Assembly: GCF_009687845.1 (NCBI RefSeq)
Contig: NZ_BLAD01000071.1
Location: 1-64,000, forward strand
DNA length: 64,000 bases
From: Acrocarpospora corrugata
Lineage (GTDB): Bacteria; Actinomycetota; Actinomycetes; Streptosporangiales; Streptosporangiaceae
Direction of reading: 5' to 3'
In this document: in pieces, positions 25,725 through 34,907 of the stretch
Layout: every line of letters begins with the position of its first letter
Numbering within the stretch: the stretch's first letter is position 1
Notes under the pieces: model-generated
Seen by the model: only the letters and a program-made list of their open reading frames with translations
Database searches by the model: none
What the model was told of the DNA's origin: nothing
Made by a program: the position numbers and the translations under genes

Positions 25725-25834
25725 ATCCCGACGAGATCGCGCCGTCGCATGTGTTCTTCGCCGCAGGGCGGTTGTCGTCGTACTACACCGGCGAGGTGCT
25801 GGCGCCCATCGGCGGCGAAACCCTGCCGGGCTGA
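25722..25834 (+). pseudogene. SDR-family oxidoreductase, C-terminal fragment
   Basis: About 36 codons read ADPDEIAPSHVFFAAGRLSS, then YYTGEVLAPIGGETLPG before a stop at 25834. This is the conserved ending of glucose-1-dehydrogenase-like SDRs (APAYVFLAS, then SSYITGEVL and GG). All upstream parts of the gene are missing. It directly abuts the hemerythrin-like fragment, so two broken genes are fused tail to tail. Confidence 0.7.
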
Positions 25835-25835
25835 C

Positions 25836-26475
25836 ATGACCGATCTGCGGCCCAGTGATCCGGCCGGACCCGCCACCACCCGTCGGCGGCGCGGGCGGTC
25901 GTTCTCGTACGCCTACGCCGACGGCCGCGCCGTGAAGAACCGGCGTACCCTGCGCAGGATCAAGGCGCTGGTCCTGCCCCCGGCCTGGCGGGACGTGTGG
26001 ATCTGCCGCGACCCGGACGGCCATATCCAGGCCGTGGGGACCGACGCGGCCGGCCGCCGCCAGTACCGCTACCACGACGTACTCCGTTACGAGCAGGACG
26101 GCGCGTGGATCGACGTCAAGAGTGATGACATCAACGCCTACCTGCGGGACCGCTTCGAGACCGAGGTCAGCGCCAAGGACTTCCGGACCTGGCACGCCAC
26201 CGTCCACGCGGCCGTCGGCCTGGCCGTCTCCAGACGGGTCCGCACCAGAACCGGCCGCCGCAAGGCGATCACCCGGGTCATGAAGGAGGTGGCCGACCAC
26301 CTCGGTAACACTCCCGCGGTCGCCCGCGCCTCCTACGTGGACCCCCGCGTGATCACCGCGTACGAGAAGGGAAAGACCATCGAGCGCGCCCTGACCGACC
26401 TGGGCGCGGGCGACGGCCCGGCCACGCACGGCGCGGCCGAACGCGCGGTCGTCGCCCTGCTCAAACGCACGCCGA
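25836..26475 (+). pseudogene. DNA topoisomerase IB, internally deleted
   Basis: From ATG 25836 the frame reads FSYAYADGRAVKNRRTLRRI and VLPPAWRDVWICRDPDGHIQ, the N-terminal domain of poxvirus-type topoisomerase IB. At QYRYH it jumps straight to VKSDDINAYLR and SAKDFRTWHATVHAAVGLAV, omitting about 150-200 residues with the catalytic Arg/Lys/His. The active-site Tyr survives (Tyr167 in ARASYVDPRV). The frame stays open to 26726, overlapping the convergent gene. Without the core it cannot cleave DNA normally. Confidence 0.78.
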
Positions 26476-29400
26476 ACCAAGGGGCGCCGACTTCCGCCGC
26501 ACCATCCGGGCAACGGCCGCCAGCAGACCCGCGACCGCGCAGCCGGCTCCGGCGACCGCCGCCGCGTGGGCCAACCTCCCCGGTGGCGCGGGCCTGGGCG
26601 CGCAGGTGCGTTCGGGAGCGACACCGGGCGGCCGCGAGTCCCGGCGCAACCCGGCCGCGACCAGCTCGGCCAGGTGCATGCCTTCACGGCCGCTGTCGAG
26701 CTGATGGATCTGGTTACGGCAGCTGAACCCATCGGCGAGCACGGCGGCCTCCGGGGTCGCCTCGCGCAGCCGGGGCAGCAGGACGCGTTCCGCGCAGGCT
26801 TCGCTGACCTCGCGGTGACCGCGTTCGAAGCCGAGGTTCCCGGCGAGCCCGCAACAGCCGGAGTCCAGGTGCTCCACCTCGACGCCCGCCGCCCGCAGCA
26901 GCTCCTGGTCGGCGTCGAAACCCAGCACGGCGTGCTGGTGGCAGTGCACCTGGGCCAGCGCGCTCCAACCGAGGCGTGGCGGCCGGTATCCCGGCGTGTG
27001 CCGGGTGAGCAACTCTGGGCGCGCAGCCTGCGCACGTCCTGGGCGGCCGGAAAGAGTTCGGCGGCGTCGCCGCGGAACACCGCGGTGCAGCTGGGTTCCA
27101 GCCCGACGACGAGCCCGCCGGCCCGCAGGTGCGCCGCGAGCAGGCGCACGGTACGGGTGAGCACCCGTTTGGCGGTGTCGAGCTGCCCGGTGGAGATCCA
27201 GGTCAGCCCGCAGCACACCGGGCCGGTCGGCATGGTGACCCGCCAGCCCGCGTCTTCGGGGACCTCGACGGCGGCCTGCCCGATGTGGGGGTGGAACCCG
27301 TTGGTGAACGTGTCGGGCCACAGCAGCACGGTCCCCCGGGCACCGTCCCCACGCGGGGTACGGCGGGCGAACCAGTGCTGAAGTGTCTCCCCGGCGAACA
27401 GCGGAACCTCGCGGGCGGCGATCCCCGCCACGGCGGTCGCCAGCCGGGACAGCCCCGGAGCATGGTCACGGCGTTGACCAGCGGGCCGAGCCGGAGCCTG
27501 CCGACGAGTTGGGCGATGAGGGGGAGCCAGCCCATGGTCAGGCCGGAACGCGGCCGGCGCCACTGGCGGCCTTCGTAGTGATGCGACAGGAATTCCGCCT
27601 TGTAGGTGGCCATGTCCACGTTGGCAGGGCAGTCGCTTTTGCACCCCTTGCAGGCCAGGCAGAGATCGAGGGCGTCCTTGACCTCCGCCGAGCGCCAGCC
27701 CTGGCTGATGGTCTGGTCACCGTGCCCGTCGAGCATTTCGAACAGCAGCCGGGCGCGCCCCCGGGTGGAGTGTTCCTCCTCCCCGGTGACCTGGTAGGAC
27801 GGGCACATCACCTGATCCCCGCCGGTGGCGTGCCGGCGGCACCGGCCGACACCGACGCAGCGGTTGACCGCCTGGCTGAACGAGCCGCCGTCATCCGGAT
27901 ACCTGAACCGCAGATCCTGCGGCTCGGCGGGCGCCCAGCGCGGCCCGAGCCGCAGATTCTCATCCAGCCGGTACGGCGCGACCACCTTGCCGGGGTTCAT
28001 GCGGTCAACGGGATCGAAGATCGCCTTGAGCTGGCCGAAGGCGGTGACGATCTCCTCGCCGAACATCCTGGGGAGCAGTTCGCCCCGGCTCTGGCCGTCC
28101 CCGTGCTCGCCGGAGAAGGAACCGCCGAATTCGGCGACCAGATCGGCGGCCCGCTCCACGAACCGGCGATAGGTCGCGACCCCGTCGGCGGTGTAGAGGT
28201 CGAAGGGGATACGGGTGTGCACACAGCCCTGCCCGAAGTGCCCGTACAGGGCGGGGCCGGTGTCGCTGGCGTAGCCGAATTCCTCATACAGCTCCCGCAG
28301 CCGGCGCAGGTACTCGCCGAGCCGGTCTGGCGCGACCGCGGAGTCCTCCCAGCCTTCGAAGGTGTCGGGTTTTCCAGCGAGGTGGGCGGTGACGCCGAGC
28401 CCGGCTTCTCGTACCCGCCAGAGGTCGTCCTCGCGGGCGGGGTCGCCGAGGAACTCCACGTCGGCCCGGTTTTCGGTGTCGTGCAGGTCGTCGAGGAGGG
28501 CGTGCGCCCGGGCGTGGACCTCCTCGGCCGTGGCACCGCCGAACTGCACCAGGAGGAACGCGCGGCCCGCGGGGAGCTCGTGCAGGGCGTGGGGGTTGAG
28601 GTGTTTGATCTGCTCGTCGCGGATCAGCTTGTGGTCGACGCCCTCCAGGGCGATCGGGTCGTGCGGCAGGATCGCGGGAACCGCGTCCGCGGCGGTCGCG
28701 ATGTCGGGGTATCCGAGCACGACGAGGGCGCGTTCGGGCAGCACGGGGACTAGCTCCAGTTCCGCGCGCAGCACGGTGACCAGGGTGGACTCGCTGCCGA
28801 CCAGCAGCCCGGCGACGTCGAAGCCGTGCTCGGGCAGCAGGGAGTCCAGGTTGTAACCGGAGACCCGCCGGGGAATGTCGGGAAGTGCCGCCGGATGTCG
28901 TCGGCGTAGGTGTCACGCAGCGCGCGCAGTTGCCGGTAGATCGCGGCGCGGGAGTCGCCACGGCGTTCGATCGCGAGGTACCGCTCGTCGCTGGTCTCGC
29001 CGCACCAGAAGCGGGTGCCGTCGTAGAGCACCACCTCCAGGCGGGCGATGTTGTCGACGACCTTGCCGGTGCGCTGCGCCGTGGCGCCGCAGGAATTGTT
29101 GCCGATCATGCCGCCGAGCGTGCAGTTCATGTGGGTGGCGGGCTCCGGACCGTAGCGCAGACCCTCACCGGCCAGGAGCCGGTTCAGTTCGTCCAGGACG
29201 ATGCCGGGCTGCACGACACAGGTACGGCTGCCGACATCGACGGACTCCAGCGCGGTGCAGTACTTCGACCAGTCGATGACCACGGCCGTGTTGGCGCACT
29301 GCCCGGCCAGGCTGGTGGCGCCGCCCCGGGACAGGACCGGGGCGCCGAAATCACGAGCCACGGCGACCGCTTCCGCGCCGGCGTCGGGGGTGTGGGGCAC

Positions 29401-29583
29401 GACGACGCCCAGGGGCACCTGGCGGAAGTTGGAGGCGTCGGTGGAATAGGCGGCACGGCTGCCCGCGTCGAACCTGACCTCGCCGTCGACCCGGTCGCGC
29501 AAGGCCGACGCCAAGGCCGCCAGATCGACATCCGGGTTCGCGCGGGGCCGGACCACCGGCGCCGGCAGGTCTGTGATCGCCAT
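26461..29583 (-). pseudogene. FAD-linked oxidase / Fe-S oxidoreductase fusion (GlcD-GlpC type), three frameshifts
   Basis: Start ATG 29583 follows GGAGGACACC. Read through three single-base losses, the gene encodes about 1040 residues. The order is FAD-binding domain (TSLAGQCANTAVVIDWSKYC, MIGNNSCGATA), FAD-oxidase C-terminal domain, 4Fe-4S clusters (CVGVGRCRR then CLACKGCKSDCPANVD), and two cysteine-rich CCG domains (PVCCGLTWISTGQ, SGCCGLAGNLGFERGH). Sense changes frame near 28881, 27465 and 27014. In each case restoring one base in a C or G run repairs the frame. An intact enzyme would oxidise D-lactate or a similar 2-hydroxyacid at the membrane. Confidence 0.85.
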
Positions 29584-29755
29584 GGTGTCCTCCTCGGTCG
29601 TTCCCCAGTGCGGAGCCTGATCTCGGTCAGGTTCCGACCGCATAGCGCTGTGCGACGTCCTGCCTGATCGACAGTCCGTGGCCGGCGACCGACAGGGACG
29701 GTGTGACGGTGCCGCCCGCGTAGCCGTACTCACCCGCCGCCACGTCGGCGGAGCA

Positions 29756-31552
29756 TCAGCCGTGTCTCTTACCGGGCAGGAACTCCTGCGCCTTGGTCTT
29801 GATCCCCTGCGCCACCAGATGGAACGCCTCAGGGTCGCCCTTGAGCACGGCCTCGGTCACCGACTTGATCTGGTCGAAGGTCGCGTGCGGCGGAATCGGC
29901 GGCACCTCCGGATCACAGTGCACGTCCAGCACCGTCGGAACGGTCGACGTGAACGCCCGGTCCCAGGCCGGCCCCAGGCTCTCCGGCTCGGCCACCGTGA
30001 TCCCCTCCAGGCCGAGGGAACGGGCGAAACCGGCGTAGTCGACGTCGGGGAGGCTCTGCGACTCCTCGAACTTCGGCGCCCCGCCCATGGCCCGCAGCTC
30101 CCAGGTCACCTGGTTGAGGTCGTTGTTGTGGAAGACGCAGACCACCAACCGCGGATCGCTCCACAGGTGCTGGTAGCGGGCGATGGTGATCAGTTCGGCC
30201 AGGCCGTTCATCTGCATGGCCCCGTCGCCCACCAGGGCGACCACGGGCCGGTCAGGGTGGGCGAACTTCGCCCCGATGGCGTAGGGGACCCCGGGGCCCA
30301 TCGTGGCCAGCGTGCCCGACAACGATCCCCGGATGCCTTCGCGCATGCGCAGGTTGCGGGCATACCAGTTGGTGGAGGAGCCGGAGTCCGCGGTCACGAT
30401 CGTGTTGCCGGGGATGCGCTTGGACAGCTCCGAGACGATCCGCATCGGATTCACCGGCTTGGCCGCCACTTCGGCCTGTCGATCCATGGTGGCCCACCAG
30501 GCGGCCACGTTCTTCTCGATGTTCTCGCGCCAGGAGGTGTCGGTCTTGCGCCGCACCATCGGGAGCAGCGCGGCGAGTGTGGCGGCGGCGTCGCCGACCA
30601 GGTTGACCTCGGTGGGATACCGCATCCCGATGAACCGGCCGTCGATGTCGATCTGCACGGCCCTGGCCTGCCCGAACTCCGGCAGGAACTGGCTGTAGGG
30701 GAAGTTGGAGCCGACGATCAGCAGGGTGTCGCAGTCCCGCATCAGCTCGTAGCTCGGCCGGGTGCCGAGCAGGCCGATCGATCCGGTGACATACGGCAGT
30801 TCGTCGGACAGGACGTCCTTGCCCAGCAGCGCCTTGGCCACCCCCGCGCCGGTGAGGTCGGCGAGCCGCCGCACCTCCTCGGCCGCGCCCCGCGCGCCCT
30901 GGCCAATCAGGATGGCCGGCCGCTCTCCGGCGTCGATCACCTCAGCCGCCCTGGCGATGTCGTGGTCGGCTGCGACGGAGCGTGCCCACGCCGTGCCCGG
31001 CGGGCTGGAGGGTATCTGTTTGAACGCGTGCTTCGGCGGGACGTACTCCTCCTCCTGGAGGTCCGACGGGATGATCACCGCGGTCGGCGCGTGGGTCGCC
31101 TCGGCGATGCGGAAGGCGCGGTCGAGTGCGTTCGGGAGTTGCTCGGCCACGTTGACCTCGACCAGGTATTCCCCGGCCACGTCCTTGAACAGGGCCTGCA
31201 GGTCGACTTCCTGCTGATAGCTGCCGCCCATCGCGCTGCGGGCCGTCTGACCCACGATGGCCACCAACGGAACGTGGTCGAGTTTGGCGTCGTAGAGGCC
31301 GTTCAGCAGGTGGATCGCCCCGGGCCCCGAAGTGGCCATGCACACACCGACACGGCCGCTGAATTTCGCGTATCCGACGGCCGAGAAGGCGGCCATCTCC
31401 TCATGCCGGCTCTGCACGAACCTGGGCACATTGTCCGCCCGGCCCATGGCCGCCACGATCCCGTTGATTCCGTCTCCTGGATAGGCGAACACTTGCTCCA
31501 CGCCCCACTCTTGGAGGCGTCGTACCAGATAATCGCCGACAGTCTGCGCCAT
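29756..31552 (-). CDS. Pyruvate oxidase / pyruvate:quinone dehydrogenase-like ThDP enzyme
   Basis: A 598-residue protein from ATG 31552 (GGGGGG ten bases upstream); a longer frame reaches 31618. It has the three ThDP domains: PGDGINGIVAAM and HEEMAAFSAVGYAK with the catalytic Glu, a central FAD/nucleotide domain (PYVTGSIGLLGTRPSYELM), and the ThDP motif GDGAMQMNGLAE ending in NN (VFHNNDLNQV). Relatives include PoxB, which decarboxylates pyruvate to acetate with quinone or oxygen as acceptor. It is adjacent to and co-oriented with the broken GlcD-like gene. PoxB-type is my best fit but acetolactate-like activity cannot be excluded. Confidence 0.85.
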   Translation of the reverse strand: MAQTVGDYLVRRLQEWGVEQVFAYPGDGINGIVAAMGRADNVPRFVQSRHEEMAAFSAVGYAKFSGRVGVCMATSGPGAIHLLNGLYDAKLDHVPLVAIVGQTARSAMGGSYQQEVDLQALFKDVAGEYLVEVNVAEQLPNALDRAFRIAEATHAPTAVIIPSDLQEEEYVPPKHAFKQIPSSPPGTAWARSVAADHDIARAAEVIDAGERPAILIGQGARGAAEEVRRLADLTGAGVAKALLGKDVLSDELPYVTGSIGLLGTRPSYELMRDCDTLLIVGSNFPYSQFLPEFGQARAVQIDIDGRFIGMRYPTEVNLVGDAAATLAALLPMVRRKTDTSWRENIEKNVAAWWATMDRQAEVAAKPVNPMRIVSELSKRIPGNTIVTADSGSSTNWYARNLRMREGIRGSLSGTLATMGPGVPYAIGAKFAHPDRPVVALVGDGAMQMNGLAELITIARYQHLWSDPRLVVCVFHNNDLNQVTWELRAMGGAPKFEESQSLPDVDYAGFARSLGLEGITVAEPESLGPAWDRAFTSTVPTVLDVHCDPEVPPIPPHATFDQIKSVTEAVLKGDPEAFHLVAQGIKTKAQEFLPGKRHG

Positions 31553-31639
31553 GAGCGTCCCCCCGCTCTCGCCTGAACTGCGCATTTTTGGTGGCGTACC
31601 CATCTGACCGGGCTCCACACGCCTCTCTCCCGCTCGCCC

Positions 31640-31852
31640 TCAGCGACGCCGGGGCCTGGTGGGGCCGCGTTCCTGGCGGGTGACCAGCCATTCTCCCGTT
31701 ACCAGCGCGAAGGTGACGGCGAGCCCCGTCAGGACGATACCGATGAGAAACAGAAGCCAGTACTGCCCAATTCCCGCCGCGACGGTCAAGAACAGGAACA
31801 GAATGAACGCAAAACAATAGACAATCAATCGGCCGTTTCGTGGAAAGTTCAT
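31640..31852 (-). CDS. Small two-helix membrane protein
   Basis: A 70-residue protein from ATG 31852 with GGGGCT upstream. Two adjacent transmembrane segments occupy about residues 9-27 and 31-50, followed by a basic tail rich in Arg and Pro. It resembles no family I can name. It lies about 90 bp upstream of the pyruvate oxidase start and could share its transcript. Confidence 0.6.
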   Translation of the reverse strand: MNFPRNGRLIVYCFAFILFLFLTVAAGIGQYWLLFLIGIVLTGLAVTFALVTGEWLVTRQERGPTRPRRR

Positions 31853-32037
31853 AACCAGCCCCTACCCGCCAGGCGTGGGGCAATCGCCAGGTGGTGAATA
31901 GGAATGGTCGATCTTTACGGCGATGCCGAAGGCGGCTTCGTCCCCCGGCGTTCGCGCACGCGCTCGTCCTGGAGTCGGCGGCGACGCCGGCGATCTCCGG
32001 TTGACAGTGGGTCCGGGTTGCGAGACGAACCCCGGTC

Positions 32038-33763
32038 TTATCTGCGTCCGGTGCTATTGATCTCCGTGGGTGCGCTTGCGTGGTCGATGGTCAGCACGCG
32101 TTTGAGGGAAGAGCGGTCGGAGACGCCGAGTTTGGCGTAGGCGCTCTGGAGGTGGTTGTTCACCGTTCGGACTGAGAGGACCAGCCGTTCCGCGATCTGT
32201 TTGCTGGTGGAGCCCGCGGACGCCATCCGGGCGATCTCCTCCTCGCGCCGGGTCAGGCCGGGTGAGGCGAGGCGGGCCAGCGCGGGCGTGCGCAGGCCCT
32301 GGCAGCGGGCCGCCAGCATCCACGCCCTGCTGGCGGCGGCCCGCGAGAAGGCGCGGCGGCCCGCGTTCTCCCAGGCCTGCGCGGCTTGGGCGCTGGCCTC
32401 GGCCGCGCAGGGCAGCCAGCCGATTCGCAGGAAACCCGAGGCCGCCTCCTCCAGCGCGGCGCCGTCGGCGCAGGCCGCGGCGCGGGCGTGGGAGGCCAGC
32501 AGGGCGGCCAGGTCGCCGTCCTGCGCCTGGACCAGTTCCGCCAGGCGGTCGGCGGCGAGTTCGGCGTGGCCGAGCCGTACGGCCGTGTGCAGGGCCATGG
32601 TCTCGAAGGCCACCGCGCCCAGCTGCCGCGCCACCGTGGCGGTGCCCAGGGCGAACTCGACCGCGTTACCCAGTTCGCCGGAGACGGCGATCGCCCAGGG
32701 TTCGGTCAGGTAGCGCCACGAGTCCTGCAGGGCGCGGAGCCGGGTGAAATGGGCCGCGCCGGCCTCGAACGCCGCCCGTGCCGCGGGCGCGGCGTCGCAC
32801 ATGGCGAGCACGTGGGCGTACTCGATCTGGCAGATCCCGGCCAGAACGCTGTCACCATGCTGCCGGAGTGCGTCGCCCACGCCGTACAGCGGGTGGGCGA
32901 GCCGGACGTTGGTCCTGCGCTCGTCGGCCACGATCTGGACCAGCCCGCGTGCCTCCGCCTCCTCGACCGCCTCCGGGCTGGTCAGCGCGACCAGCGGGGC
33001 CAGGCCCAGCGGCTCGGCGAGGGCCACCAATTCGACCACGGCGGTCACGGCCGCGCCGAAACGGCCCATCCGGCGCTCGATCAGCTCGATCAGCTCGATC
33101 AGCCGGGGAGCGCGGGGAACCTCACCCCGCCAGCCGCCAGGTGCGGTCCTCGCCCGACCGCACCAGGGTCTCCCCCTCCAGGGCGGCGGCGACCAGTTCG
33201 CGTACCAGCAGCACGTTGCCCTGGCTGAGCGTGTGCAGGCGCTCGGCGGTGGCCGCCTCCACCGGGCCGCCGAGTGCGGTGACCAGCACCGTCGTCATCT
33301 CCGCCTGGGTGAGCGCGGCCAGGTCGAACCGGCGGCCGAGATCGTCCTCCCACAGCGCCCGCACCGAATCCGGGCAATCCTCCCCCGATCGGACCGTCGC
33401 GAGCACCCGCATCCGTGCGGCCAGTTGCTGGGTGAGGGCCGCGGAGGACGCGTCGAGGAGGTGTGCGTCGCCCACCACCAGCAGGGACGGCTTGCGCGCG
33501 AGGATCGCCCCGCCCGCCCACCGCAGCGGATGGGGACCCGGCTCCCCGTCAGGCAGGAACGGCGCGAAAGCGCCCAGCGGAACGGCGCGCGCGGCCTGGC
33601 TTCCCCGGACCCGGACCGTCGCGGGAAACCCGGCGGCCACCTCGGACGCCAGCCGGCTCTTCCCCACTCCGGCCGGCCCGACGATCACGACATTGCGCCC
33701 CCGAAGCGTCGTCCTGACCCAGTCCCGTTCGCTCTGCCGGCCCACGAACGGCCACACGTCCAC
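32038..33763 (-). pseudogene. LuxR-family (LAL type) ATPase regulator, frameshifted
   Basis: Start GTG 33763 follows AGGAGG. The first 214 codons hold an AAA/STAND ATPase: VWPFVGRQSERDW, Walker A VIVGPAGVGKSRLASE and SLLVVGDAHLLD. The frame then meets a TGA at 33122. Removing one base from the GGGGT run there continues the protein as EVPRAPRLIELIE. It then runs through helical repeats to a C-terminal LuxR helix-turn-helix (LTRREEEIARMASAGSTSKQ, LSVRTVNNHLQSAYAKLGV). Either a real +1 frameshift or a sequence error splits the regulator from its DNA-binding domain. Confidence 0.82.
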
Positions 33764-33806
33764 GGCGCCTCCTGAGGCTCTCCGGCCGATAGTACGATCG
33801 CCACAT

Positions 33807-33826
33807 CTGAGTAACGAACTACTCAG
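33807..33826. promoter_or_regulatory. Perfect dyad between the LAL regulator and the lipoprotein gene
   Basis: CTGAGTA, six bases, TACTCAG: a perfect 7-bp inverted repeat in the 97-bp divergent gap. It is centred about 45 bp from both starts and overlaps where promoters are expected. It is a candidate binding site for the adjacent LuxR-type regulator. Confidence 0.5.
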
Positions 33827-33860
33827 GCTGATCGCGCCGGTACGCCGGAGCGTTTGACGC

Positions 33861-34901
33861 ATGAGGAAAACCGGCGCGGCTCTGACCGTGCTCCTTCTGC
33901 TGCTATCCACCGGCTGCACGGCTCTCGCGAAGAGCGCCAAGATCGTCGCCATCGCGGTCGAGACCATCGGCGCGGACCCGTTCTTCGAACTGCCGATCCC
34001 CGAGAAGCCCATCACCCCAGGACCCGACGGCGGCCTCCGCCCCGGCGACACCCCCGGCCTGTACGGCGGCTCGCTACGCAAACAAACCTGCGACAAAGCC
34101 CTGCTGACGAGATTTCTGACCGACCCCAAGAACCTCGCGAAGGCGACCGCCTGGGCCGCCGTACGAAGGATCCCCGTCAAGGGCATCCGCGACTACATCA
34201 GGAAACTGACCCCGGTGATCCTGCGCAACGACACCCTCGTCCGCAACCACGGCTTCGCCGACGGCGTGAGCACGGCGATGGACGCCCTGCTCCAGGCGGG
34301 CATCGGCGTGCTGGCGGACGACCAGGGCCAGCCGGTCGTCAAGTGCAACTGCGGCAACCCGCTGGCCGAGCCGCAGGCGACCCTCGACGACATCCAGCCG
34401 GACATCATCGTCCAGCCCGAGTGGAGCCTGCGGTTCGAAAAGCGCAAGGCGACCCGGGTCAAGCCGTCGAAGTCGCGGCGGATCCGCGCGTTCTCCCTGC
34501 TGAACGTGGACACGGGCAAGGGCATCCGCCGCCCGGCGGGCAGCGAGGGCCGCGACGACATGGAACTGCCCTCGGCCGCGCCTGCCATCCTCGGCAGGTG
34601 GCAGTCCGGCGAGCCCGCCTCGGTCGTCGAGGTGACGGTCACCGGCGAGAACGCCTACTCGGGCGTGCTCGCCGACGATCTGACCATCACCGACGACTGC
34701 ACGGTGAGCGCGGGCACCCGGACCTGGACGGTCGAGGGCCGCGATCCCGACTACACCGGCTCGCTGTACTTCATCGACATCGACACGTTTGAGCCGCAGA
34801 ACCCCGTACCGGCGCGATGGCGGGTGATCGACCAGAACAGGATCACGATGTGCGCGACGGTCCTCGGCCAGGAACAGTGCGTCGACCTCACCCGGGCATG
34901 A
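33861..34901 (+). CDS. DUF6777-like lipoprotein
   Basis: A 346-residue protein from ATG 33861. Residues 1-20 form a lipoprotein signal with lipobox LSTGC. The body contains DTPGLYGGSLRKQTCDKALL, IRDYIRKLTPVILRNDTLV and VVKCNCGNPLAEPQATLDD. This is the pattern of the actinomycete DUF6777 family, often paired with serine/threonine kinase or signalling genes. The C-terminal 100 residues form an extra beta-rich domain (EVTVTGENAYSGVLADDLTI). It should lie outside the membrane. Function unknown. Confidence 0.75.
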   Translation: MRKTGAALTVLLLLLSTGCTALAKSAKIVAIAVETIGADPFFELPIPEKPITPGPDGGLRPGDTPGLYGGSLRKQTCDKALLTRFLTDPKNLAKATAWAAVRRIPVKGIRDYIRKLTPVILRNDTLVRNHGFADGVSTAMDALLQAGIGVLADDQGQPVVKCNCGNPLAEPQATLDDIQPDIIVQPEWSLRFEKRKATRVKPSKSRRIRAFSLLNVDTGKGIRRPAGSEGRDDMELPSAAPAILGRWQSGEPASVVEVTVTGENAYSGVLADDLTITDDCTVSAGTRTWTVEGRDPDYTGSLYFIDIDTFEPQNPVPARWRVIDQNRITMCATVLGQEQCVDLTRA

Positions 34902-34907
34902 TCGAAG

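Noticed and set aside
34193-34642. Minus-strand open frame of 149 codons
   Set aside because: Shadow of the DUF6777-like lipoprotein gene, Ser/Arg-rich with no recognisable motif.
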